Below, one piece after another: positions 1 to 5,478 of a stretch of DNA of 6,711 bases; position 1 is the first letter of the stretch, and each line of letters begins with the position of its first letter. The position numbers and the translations under genes were made by a program. The stretch lies in the NCBI GenBank assembly GCA_046160725.1, contig JBJXHB010000570.1, forward strand, positions 1 through 6,711. Direction: 5' to 3'. This DNA is from JBJXHB01 sp046160725. Its GTDB lineage: Bacteria > Pseudomonadota > Gammaproteobacteria > Burkholderiales > Burkholderiaceae_C. A model generated the notes under the pieces. It searched no databases. It was not told where the DNA came from and saw only the letters and a list, made by a program, of their open reading frames with translations.

Positions 1-12
1 CGCCACCGCCAC

Positions 13-1215
13 ATGACCCGGCGCCGCATGCTGGGCTGCTGCGGCGCCGCCGCTGCGGCCATGTTCAGCTCGCTGGTGACGGCAGCGCCGCAGGGCCCCG
101 CGCCGCTGCCGCCGCCGCTGGCGGATATGGCAGCGCAGGCCTTGGATGGCCTCGCGCCCGCTGCGCTCTGGGACTGCCATGCGCACCTGCTGGGCGTGGG
201 CGACGCCGGCAGCGGCTGCCGCATCCACGACAACATGACCCGCGGCTTCAACCTGATCGAGCGGCTGCGCAAGCGCTTCATCCTGGACGCGGCCGGGGTC
301 GATGGGGATGCGCCATCGGTGGACCAGGCCTACGTCCAGCGCATGCTGGACCTGGCCCGGGCCTTCCCCGCCGGCGCGCGGTGGATGCTGTTCGCCTTCG
401 ACGACGCGCTCGACGACAACGGCCGCGTGCGCCCCGACTGGACCACCTTCCACGTACCCGACCGCTATGCCGCGGCCGTGGCGGCGGCTCGCCCGGACCG
501 CTTTGCCTGGGTGGCATCGGTGCATCCCTATCGCGAGGACGCGCTGGCGCGGCTGGCGGACGCGGTGGCCAATGGCGCACAAGCCATGAAGTGGCTGCCC
601 AGTGCCATGAACATCGACCTGCGCGACCCGCGCGCCGGTGCCTTCTGCGACCGGCTGGCGGCCTTGCGGATGCCGCTGATCGTGCACTGCGGCGAAGAGA
701 AGGCCGTGCCAGGCGCCGGGCAGGACGAGCTGGTCAACCCCTTGCTGGTGCGCCATGCACTGGAGCGCGGCACGCGCGTGATCGTGGCCCATTGCGCCAG
801 CCTGGGTCAGGCGCTGGACCTGGACCAGACACGGCCGGAGAAGCGCCCGGCCTGTGAGCTCGTCGCCCGCCTGATGGACGAGCCACGCTGGCAGGGGCAG
901 CTGCTGGCCGATGTGTCCGGCGTGTTCCAGTCCAACCGCGACGCAGCCACCTGGCACACCGTGCTCGCCCGCACCGACTGGCATCCGCGCCTGCTGCATG
1001 GCTCGGACTATCCGTTGCCCGGCCTGGGCCTGCTGTTCCGGCTGGGCACGTTGGTGCGGGCCGAGGTGCTGGCCGAAGCGGACGTCGAGCCACTGTCGCA
1101 ACTGCGCCGGCACAACCCGTTGCTGTTCGACCTGGTCCTGCGGCGGCGGCTGCGCCACCGCGGGCAGGGTTTTGCTCGCTCGGTGTTTGATACCCGCCGG
1201 CACTTCAGGGGCTGA
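13..1215 (+). CDS. Amidohydrolase-2 type metal-dependent hydrolase with Tat-like signal
   Basis: This 400-residue protein looks like a TIM-barrel metal-dependent hydrolase of the amidohydrolase 2 class; the substrate cannot be read from the sequence. The metal-site pattern is complete: DCHAH at 54-58 gives the HxH pair (H56, H58), MKW supplies K193, PLIVHCGEE gives H225, RVIVAHCAS gives H260, and LLHGSDYPLPG gives the terminal D332. The N-terminus (TRRRMLG, then an alanine-rich hydrophobic stretch ending near AAPQ) resembles a twin-arginine signal, so the enzyme is probably exported folded with its metal. The frame is open from ATG 13 back to base 1, so the start could lie left of the window; the Tat-like sequence right after this ATG favours it. 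A 171-base gap separates it from the next gene, so it is probably not in that operon. Sure of the superfamily, not of the reaction. Confidence 0.85.
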   Translation: MTRRRMLGCCGAAAAAMFSSLVTAAPQGPAPLPPPLADMAAQALDGLAPAALWDCHAHLLGVGDAGSGCRIHDNMTRGFNLIERLRKRFILDAAGVDGDAPSVDQAYVQRMLDLARAFPAGARWMLFAFDDALDDNGRVRPDWTTFHVPDRYAAAVAAARPDRFAWVASVHPYREDALARLADAVANGAQAMKWLPSAMNIDLRDPRAGAFCDRLAALRMPLIVHCGEEKAVPGAGQDELVNPLLVRHALERGTRVIVAHCASLGQALDLDQTRPEKRPACELVARLMDEPRWQGQLLADVSGVFQSNRDAATWHTVLARTDWHPRLLHGSDYPLPGLGLLFRLGTLVRAEVLAEADVEPLSQLRRHNPLLFDLVLRRRLRHRGQGFARSVFDTRRHFRG

Positions 1216-1222
1216 GCGTTGA

Positions 1223-1258
1223 ATCGCCTGCCGGTCTCCGTCGGTATCGCCTGGCGGT
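1223..1258. repeat. Imperfect 13-bp direct repeat
   Basis: ATCGCCTGCCGGT (1223-1235) recurs as ATCGCCTGGCGGT (1246-1258), 12 of 13 bases identical, with start points 23 bases apart, about two helical turns. The second copy forms the core of an inverted repeat. Such an arrangement could be a paired operator upstream of the gene at 1387, but the distance to that gene (about 130 bases) and the lack of a visible promoter leave the role open. Confidence 0.5.
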
Positions 1259-1261
1259 ACC
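1243..1261 (+). terminator. Possible terminator hairpin or palindromic operator
   Basis: GGTATCGCC (1243-1251) and GGCGGTACC (1253-1261) pair over nine positions with one G-T wobble around a single central T. As RNA this folds into an 8-bp stem with a CTG loop, 27 bases after the amidohydrolase stop. It is followed by AATCGTTT, a weak T tract (three T at 1267-1269), so it could end the amidohydrolase transcript, perhaps inefficiently. The near-perfect palindrome would equally suit a dimeric DNA-binding protein. Confidence 0.4.
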
Positions 1262-1372
1262 AATCGTTTCAGTTGCTTCGACACAGTCTCGCGGCATTGC
1301 GCCTAGGGCCTCGAGCCGTCAGCATCCGCTCCCGTTGCCGCCCGCCTTTCGTCGAGCGGAACCCTAAAACCC

Positions 1373-1377
1373 AAGGA
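1373..1377 (+). promoter_or_regulatory. Ribosome binding site deciding the start at 1387
   Basis: AAGGA lies nine bases before ATG 1387. It supports this start over the in-phase TTG at 1219, and the signal peptide begins at the same ATG. Confidence 0.7.
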
Positions 1378-1386
1378 CCACACGCC

Positions 1387-1812
1387 ATGCCTGCCCTGAC
1401 ACAGCCTCGTCGCGCGCTGCTCGCCTTTTGCCTGGCCGCATCGTTCGCCCTCCCAACCGCCCATGCGCAGCGCAACCTGTCTGAGGCCAGCGGGTTGTCC
1501 GGCATGCCGGTGGCCATCTCGGTCGTGGGTGGCGCCATCGTCCTGGCGGCCGGGTCGGAGCTGACGGTCAAGGCCGTCAAGGCCACCGCCGAGGGCGTCA
1601 GTTGGGTCGTCGAGCGCGCCGCAGATGGCGCCAGCGCCACCATCCAGCTGTCCGGGCAGGCCGCGCAGGGCGCGTCCGTCGCCGCGGGCACCGCCTTGAC
1701 CGTCAGCGTCATCGGCACCGGCTGGGTGTTGTCCAAGGCCGGCCAGGCGGTGGCCTTCGTGCCCAACGAGATCGGCCGCGCGCTGTTGCACAACGAGCGG
1801 GTGTCCCGGTGA
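1387..1812 (+). CDS. Small exported hypothetical protein, first gene of DUF2145 operon
   Basis: I do not recognise a named family for this 141-residue protein. Residues 1-27 form a classical Sec signal peptide: arginines at 8-9, a hydrophobic core, and a cleavage site THA-Q or AHA-Q. The mature part of about 114 residues is rich in alanine, glycine and valine and has no cysteine. It contains two similar hydrophobic glycine-rich segments, SVVGGAIVLAAG (45-56) and SVIGTGWVLSKAG (107-119), which look like an internal duplication, each followed by an amphipathic stretch. The segments are short for transmembrane helices but could insert in or lie on a membrane. ATG 1387 is chosen for its ribosome binding site and the signal peptide. 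Its stop overlaps the start of the DUF2145 gene by four bases, so the two are probably translated together and may act together in the periplasm. Confidence 0.75.
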   Translation: MPALTQPRRALLAFCLAASFALPTAHAQRNLSEASGLSGMPVAISVVGGAIVLAAGSELTVKAVKATAEGVSWVVERAADGASATIQLSGQAAQGASVAAGTALTVSVIGTGWVLSKAGQAVAFVPNEIGRALLHNERVSR

Positions 1813-2600
1813 TCCGGTCGCTGTCCCGTTGCTTCCTGGCGATGCTGGTCGCCGGCGCCACGCTGCCGGCGCAGGCTGGTACCGCCTGCGAGGACAAGCC
1901 GCCCGCGCTGGCCGCCGTCGAGCGCGGCATGGCGCTGGCCCAGGCCACCAGCGCCGCACTCGATGCCTCTGGCGCCCAGGTGGTGGTGCTGGCCCGCGCC
2001 GGCCAGGACCTCGGCACCTACCAGCTGCGCTGGTCGCACCTGGGCTTTGCCTACCGCAGCGCCGGCCCGGGCAGCCCGTGGCGCGTGCTGCACAAGCTCA
2101 ACCACTGCGGCACCGCGGATGCAGCCGTCTACCGGCAAGGCCTGGGCGAATTCTTCCTGGACCATCCTCACCGGTACGAGGCTGCCTGGGCGGTGCCGGT
2201 GCCGGCCGTCCAGGCCGCACTGCTGCCGCTGCTGGTCGACAACGCCGCCGCCACGCGCCTGCACACACCGGCCTACAACATGCTGGCCTACCCATGGGCC
2301 CAGCGCTACCAGCAGAGCAACCAGTGGGCCATCGAGACCCTGGCCATGGCCATGGACCCGGCCGCCAGCACCCGAACCGGCGCGCAGGCCTGGCTGCAGT
2401 TGCGCGGCTACCAGCCAACGGTGCTGCGGCTGGGTGCGCTGACCCGGCTGGGCGCACGCAGCACGCGGGCCAACGTTGCCTTCGACGACCATCCCAACGA
2501 CAAGCGCTTTGCCGACCACATCGAGACCGTGACCGCGGACTCGGTTTTCGCCTGGCTCGCGCGCGCGGGCCTGGCCGGTGCGGTGCAGATCACGCGCTGA
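1809..2600 (+). CDS. DUF2145-type exported protein
   Basis: This 263-residue protein matches my recollection of the uncharacterised DUF2145 family; its function is unknown. It starts at GTG 1809, which shares bases with the preceding TGA stop (GTGA), indicating translational coupling; no strong ribosome binding site is visible. Residues 1-23 are a Sec signal peptide with cleavage at AQA-G. The mature protein has only two cysteines, C27 and C100, which could form a periplasmic disulfide. Conserved-looking blocks are RWSHLGFAYR (74-83), HKLNHCG (95-101), QRYQQSNQWAIETLA (165-179) and FDDHPNDKR (225-233). The early SHLGFAY block followed by a polar block at a helix start recalls circularly permuted papain-like (YiiX/LRAT-type) folds, but this is only a structural guess. 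The gene lies 21 bases before a lysophospholipid transporter-acyltransferase gene in the same direction, suggesting an envelope role. Confidence 0.8.
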   Translation: MIRSLSRCFLAMLVAGATLPAQAGTACEDKPPALAAVERGMALAQATSAALDASGAQVVVLARAGQDLGTYQLRWSHLGFAYRSAGPGSPWRVLHKLNHCGTADAAVYRQGLGEFFLDHPHRYEAAWAVPVPAVQAALLPLLVDNAAATRLHTPAYNMLAYPWAQRYQQSNQWAIETLAMAMDPAASTRTGAQAWLQLRGYQPTVLRLGALTRLGARSTRANVAFDDHPNDKRFADHIETVTADSVFAWLARAGLAGAVQITR

Positions 2601-2611
2601 GCACCATCCCC

Positions 2612-2616
2612 AGGAG
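2612..2616 (+). promoter_or_regulatory. Ribosome binding site of the transporter-acyltransferase gene
   Basis: AGGAG lies five bases before ATG 2622, inside the short gap after the DUF2145 stop. It is the strongest Shine-Dalgarno match seen in the window. Confidence 0.75.
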
Positions 2617-2621
2617 CCGAC

Positions 2622-4598
2622 ATGACCACCGCCACCGAAGCCGCTGCCGGCACGCCCGCCCCCGTCCAGCCTGAACTTGCTGCCGGGCCGGCGCACAGCG
2701 GCCAGTTTGCGCTGCTGCGGCAACGGCGCTTTGCGCCCTTTTTCTGGGTGCAGTTTCTGGGCGCGGCCAACGACAACGTCTTCAAGTTCGCGTTCACGAT
2801 GCTGGTCACCTACCAGGTGCAGGTGTCGTGGCTGCCGCCAGGCCTGGCGGGGCTGGTCATTGGCGCGGTGTTCATCGCCCCCTTCGTGCTGTTCTCGGCC
2901 ACCGCAGGGCAGCTCGCCGACCGCATGGACAAGGCAGCGCTGACACGGCTGGTCAAGAACCTGGAACTGCTGATCATGGCGTTGGCGGCCTGGGGCCTGC
3001 TGGCGGGCCTGCCGGCCCTGCTGCTGGGCTGCATCTTCCTGCTGGGCCTGCACAGCACGCTGTTCGGGCCGGTGAAGTACGCCTACCTGCCGGCCCACCT
3101 GGGCGAGCATGAGCTGACCGGCGGCAACGGCATGATCGAGATGGGCACCTTCGTGGCCATCCTGCTGGGCAACCTGGCCGGCGGCCTGCTGGTCTCGCTG
3201 CCCGGCGACGTCGGGTTGAACGGCGCCCAGGCGGTGGCACTGGTCTGCGCGCTGTTGGCCGTGGCCGGCCGCGTCGCCGCACAGGCCGTCCCGCCCACGC
3301 CCGCCAGCGACCCGGGGCTGCACATCAACTGGAACCCCTTCAGCGAGACCTGGCGCAACCTGAAGCTGGCCCACGGCAACATCGTCGTGTTCCGATCGCT
3401 GCTGGGCATCAGCTGGATGTGGTTCTTCGGCGCGGTCTTTCTGTCGCAGTTCCCGTCCTTTGCCAAGGACGTGCTGCACGGCAACGAGCAGGTCGCATCG
3501 CTGTTGCTGGTGGTGTTCTCGCTGGGCGTGGCCACGGGCTCGCTGCTGTGCGAGACCCTGTCGCGCCGCCACGTGGAGATCGGCCTGGTGCCGCTGGGCG
3601 CCATCGGCATGAGCGTGTTCGCCTTCGACCAGTACCTGGCCGCTTCGGCGCTGCCGGCCCGGGCGGCCGCCGATCCGGCATTCACCGTCGCCGCCTTCCT
3701 GGCAGCGCCCGGCCATGCACGGGTGCTGTTCGACCTGTTCGCGCTGTCGCTGTCGGCCGGGCTGTACAGCGTGCCGATGTATGCGCTGATCCAGCTGCGC
3801 GCGCCAGCCAGCCACCGCGCCCGGATCATCGCGGCCAACAACATCCTGAACGCGCTGTTCATGATCGCCTCGGCGCTGATCGTCGGCGCGCTGCTGGGCG
3901 CTGGCTTCAGCGTGGCGCAGGTTTTCGGCCTGACGGCACTGGCCAACGCGTTGGTGGCCGGCTACATCTTTCTACTGGTGCCCGAGTACCTGCTGCGCTT
4001 CGTCGCCTGGGTGGTCACCCATACCGTGTATCGCCTGCGCATCCGCGACGGCCATCATCTGCCGACCGAGGGCGCCGCCGTCATCGCCTGCAACCATGTC
4101 AGCTTCGTCGATGCGGTGGTGCTGATGGCGGCCAGCCCGCGGCCGATCCGCTTCGTCATGGACCACCGCATCTTCAAGCTGCCGGTGCTGGGCGCGCTGT
4201 TCCGCCTGGCCAAGGCCATCCCGATCGCACCGCGCACCGAGGACGAACGCATGTACGAGGCGGCTTTCGAGGCGGTGGACCGCGTGCTGGCCGACGGCGA
4301 CCTGGTGGCCATCTTTCCGGAGGGCGGCATCACGCGCGACGGCACGCTGCAGGCCTTCAAGCCCGGCATCCTGAAGATCCTGCAACGCCGGCCGGTACCG
4401 GTCGTGCCGGTGGCGCTGGTCAACCTGTGGGGCTCGTTCTTCTCGCGCGTGGAGTCCGGACAGGCCATGGTGCGACCGTTTCGGCGCGGCCTGTTCAGCC
4501 GGGTTGGTGTCCATGCCGGGCCGGCTCTGGCGGCCGAAGGGCTGACCCCGGCGCTGCTGCGTGACCAGGTACAGCGCCTGTTGCACGACCGGGTGTAA
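2622..4598 (+). CDS. LplT-like MFS transporter fused to a PlsC/Aas-type acyltransferase
   Basis: This 658-residue inner-membrane protein joins two domains. Residues about 35-460 form a multi-helix MFS transporter of the LplT lysophospholipid type; typical stretches are FLGAANDNVFKFAF (45-58), FGPVKYAYLP (148-157) and RARIIAANNILNALFMI (399-415). Residues about 465-658 form a glycerolipid acyltransferase: NHVSFVD (491-497) carries the HxxxxD catalytic pair H492 and D497, and FPEGGITRDG (565-574) is the acyl-acceptor motif in its Aas-like form, with GG where PlsC usually has GT. In E. coli, LplT flips lysophospholipids inward and Aas re-acylates them; here both steps are in one chain. The acyl-ACP synthetase domain of Aas is absent, so the acyl donor must come from elsewhere. 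It is the last gene of a probable three-gene operon. An MFS transporter of another lipid is possible. Confidence 0.88.
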   Translation: MTTATEAAAGTPAPVQPELAAGPAHSGQFALLRQRRFAPFFWVQFLGAANDNVFKFAFTMLVTYQVQVSWLPPGLAGLVIGAVFIAPFVLFSATAGQLADRMDKAALTRLVKNLELLIMALAAWGLLAGLPALLLGCIFLLGLHSTLFGPVKYAYLPAHLGEHELTGGNGMIEMGTFVAILLGNLAGGLLVSLPGDVGLNGAQAVALVCALLAVAGRVAAQAVPPTPASDPGLHINWNPFSETWRNLKLAHGNIVVFRSLLGISWMWFFGAVFLSQFPSFAKDVLHGNEQVASLLLVVFSLGVATGSLLCETLSRRHVEIGLVPLGAIGMSVFAFDQYLAASALPARAAADPAFTVAAFLAAPGHARVLFDLFALSLSAGLYSVPMYALIQLRAPASHRARIIAANNILNALFMIASALIVGALLGAGFSVAQVFGLTALANALVAGYIFLLVPEYLLRFVAWVVTHTVYRLRIRDGHHLPTEGAAVIACNHVSFVDAVVLMAASPRPIRFVMDHRIFKLPVLGALFRLAKAIPIAPRTEDERMYEAAFEAVDRVLADGDLVAIFPEGGITRDGTLQAFKPGILKILQRRPVPVVPVALVNLWGSFFSRVESGQAMVRPFRRGLFSRVGVHAGPALAAEGLTPALLRDQVQRLLHDRV

Positions 4599-4652
4599 GC
4601 CCGGGCCAGCCTCCGCGGCACCATTGCGAAGCGCCATGACGTGACGGAAGTC

Positions 4653-4683
4653 GCCCCCCAGGCAGGGGGCCGCGCCGAGCGGC
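4653..4683 (+). terminator. Overlapping GC-rich hairpins, possible terminator
   Basis: GCCCCC (4653-4658) pairs perfectly with GGGGGC (4665-4670) around a 6-base loop. A second stem, GCCGC (4669-4673) with GCGGC (4679-4683), shares two bases with the first, so the two compete at the junction. The first stem lies 54 bases after the acyltransferase stop. No run of T follows either stem, so intrinsic termination would be weak; a Rho-dependent end or an RNA-stabilising structure is as likely. Confidence 0.3.
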
Positions 4684-4743
4684 GGTGGACCACACCTTGC
4701 CCGCCTTGGCGATACTGCGCGCCACCCGACCGTCGCAACCACC

Positions 4744-4748
4744 GGAGA
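4744..4748 (+). promoter_or_regulatory. Ribosome binding site deciding the start at 4760
   Basis: GGAGA lies eleven bases before ATG 4760, a slightly long but usable spacing. It favours ATG 4760 over the in-phase GTG at 4685, and the protein's hydrophobic sequence begins soon after this ATG. Confidence 0.55.
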
Positions 4749-4759
4749 TTGGCAAGACC

Positions 4760-5440
4760 ATGAACTTCAACCTGTCGCGCGCGGCGATCCTGCGCATCGC
4801 GCCTTTCGTGCTGTTCATGGTGCTGCTGGCGGTGCGCGGCAGCGTGCCGGCCGATGGCTCCTGGGGTATCGACCCGCGCTGGATCTATGCCGTCACCGTG
4901 GTGGCGGTGGGTGCCATGCTGCTGTTCTGGTGGCGCGAGTATGGCGAGCTGGCGCGGCAGAACCTGCCCAGTGCCGCAGAGGCGGCGCTGTCGGTGGCGG
5001 TCGGCGCTGCCGTGTTCGGCTTGTGGATTCACCTGGATGCGCCCTGGATGACGCTGGGCGAGGCGACAGCGGCTTTCAAGCCGGTGGATGCCGCCGGCCA
5101 GCTGGACATGCCGCTGATCGTGGTGCGCCTGATCGGCGCGGCGCTGCTGGTGCCGGTGATGGAAGAGCTGTTCTGGCGCTCGTTCCTGATGCGCTGGGTC
5201 GAGAACCCGACCTTTGAAGGCGTCGACCCGCGCCGTGTCGGCCTCAAGGCCATCATGCTCAGCACCTTCGTCTTCATGCTGGCGCACACGCTCTGGCTGG
5301 CCGCCATCATCGCCGGCCTGGCCTATGCCTGGCTGTATGTCCGCACCGGCAAACTGTGGACCGCCGTGATCGCGCATGCGGTGACCAACGGCGTGCTGGG
5401 CATCTGGGTCGTGCAGACAGGGCAGTGGCAGTTCTGGTGA
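4760..5440 (+). CDS. CPBP-family (CAAX-type) intramembrane protease
   Basis: This 226-residue membrane protein has the three motifs of the CPBP (Abi/CAAX protease) family in order: EELFWR (135-140) is the EExxxR motif with E135, E136 and R140; FMLAH (172-176) is FxxxH; and HAVTN (206-210) is HxxxN. The family places these residues within the membrane, where the glutamates activate water for peptide cleavage. Hydrophobic segments near 9-26, 41-58, 74-91, 116-134, 164-180 and 181-195, with the C-terminal helix, fit the usual bundle. The length and the QTGQWQFW ending recall the CAAX protease-related subfamily reported with exosortase/PEP-CTERM systems, but no sorting gene or target is visible here, so that link is only a recollection. 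The substrate is unknown. The gene appears to be transcribed alone and converges on psuG. Confidence 0.85.
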   Translation: MNFNLSRAAILRIAPFVLFMVLLAVRGSVPADGSWGIDPRWIYAVTVVAVGAMLLFWWREYGELARQNLPSAAEAALSVAVGAAVFGLWIHLDAPWMTLGEATAAFKPVDAAGQLDMPLIVVRLIGAALLVPVMEELFWRSFLMRWVENPTFEGVDPRRVGLKAIMLSTFVFMLAHTLWLAAIIAGLAYAWLYVRTGKLWTAVIAHAVTNGVLGIWVVQTGQWQFW

Positions 5441-5452
5441 CCCGGACGGGTC
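5439..5452. terminator. Short palindrome between convergent genes
   Basis: GACCCG (5439-5444) and CGGGTC (5447-5452) form an inverted repeat around GA; as RNA it gives a 5-bp stem with a GGAC loop and includes the last two bases of the protease stop codon. It lies in the 22-base space between two convergent genes, where a bidirectional terminator would be expected. The stem is short and no T run follows on either strand, so the call is weak. Confidence 0.25.
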
Positions 5453-5478
5453 CAGGCGTCCTTCAGCCAGGCGTCCTT
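5452..5478. repeat. 12-bp tandem direct repeat across the psuG stop
   Basis: CCAGGCGTCCTT occurs at 5452-5463 and again, identically, at 5467-5478, with a period of 15 bases (five codons). On the minus strand the inner copy encodes the end of PsuG (RTPG) and the outer copy lies just beyond the TGA, where it would read RTPG again in the same phase. It looks like a small local duplication at the gene's 3' end. Confidence 0.7.

Larger units (their letters stand above)
1216..1386. other. Non-coding gap with repeats
   Basis: These 171 bases lie between the amidohydrolase and the small exported protein. A reading frame does run through from a TTG at 1219 in phase with the next gene, but it has no ribosome binding site and would bury a clear signal peptide 56 residues inside the protein, so I treat the stretch as non-coding. 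It holds the direct and inverted repeats at 1223-1261 and a ribosome binding site at 1373. I found no convincing sigma-70 promoter; TTGCTT at 1273-1278 is a possible -35 but no good -10 follows at the right distance. Confidence 0.6.
4599..4759. other. Non-coding gap before the CPBP protease
   Basis: These 161 bases separate the transporter-acyltransferase from the protease gene. They hold GC-rich hairpins at 4653-4683, a possible -10 element GATACT at 4711-4716 without a good -35, and the protease gene's ribosome binding site. A GTG at 4685 is in phase with the protease but has no ribosome binding site. Confidence 0.55.

Noticed and set aside
13..42. Lipoprotein signal suggested by LGC near the amidohydrolase N-terminus
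   Set aside because: The cysteines come before the hydrophobic stretch, not after it, so the order is wrong for a lipobox; a Tat signal fits better.
1219..1386. N-terminal extension of the small exported protein from TTG 1219
   Set aside because: It has no ribosome binding site, would place the signal peptide internally, and spans the repeat region; ATG 1387 has AAGGA at a good distance.
1602..1808. Upstream extension of the DUF2145 frame
   Set aside because: It overlaps the preceding gene by over 200 bases, is arginine-rich shadow sequence, and the signal peptide begins at GTG 1809.
1269..3815. An 848-codon open frame on the minus strand opposite the exported-protein genes and the transporter
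   Set aside because: It lies antisense to three well-supported genes and its translation is dominated by Q, R, H, G and A with no domain or membrane pattern. Long antisense frames are expected in GC-rich codon-biased DNA.
4685..4759. GTG 4685 as start of the CPBP protease
   Set aside because: The 25 added residues are polar and proline-rich, no ribosome binding site precedes them, and GGAGA precedes ATG 4760.
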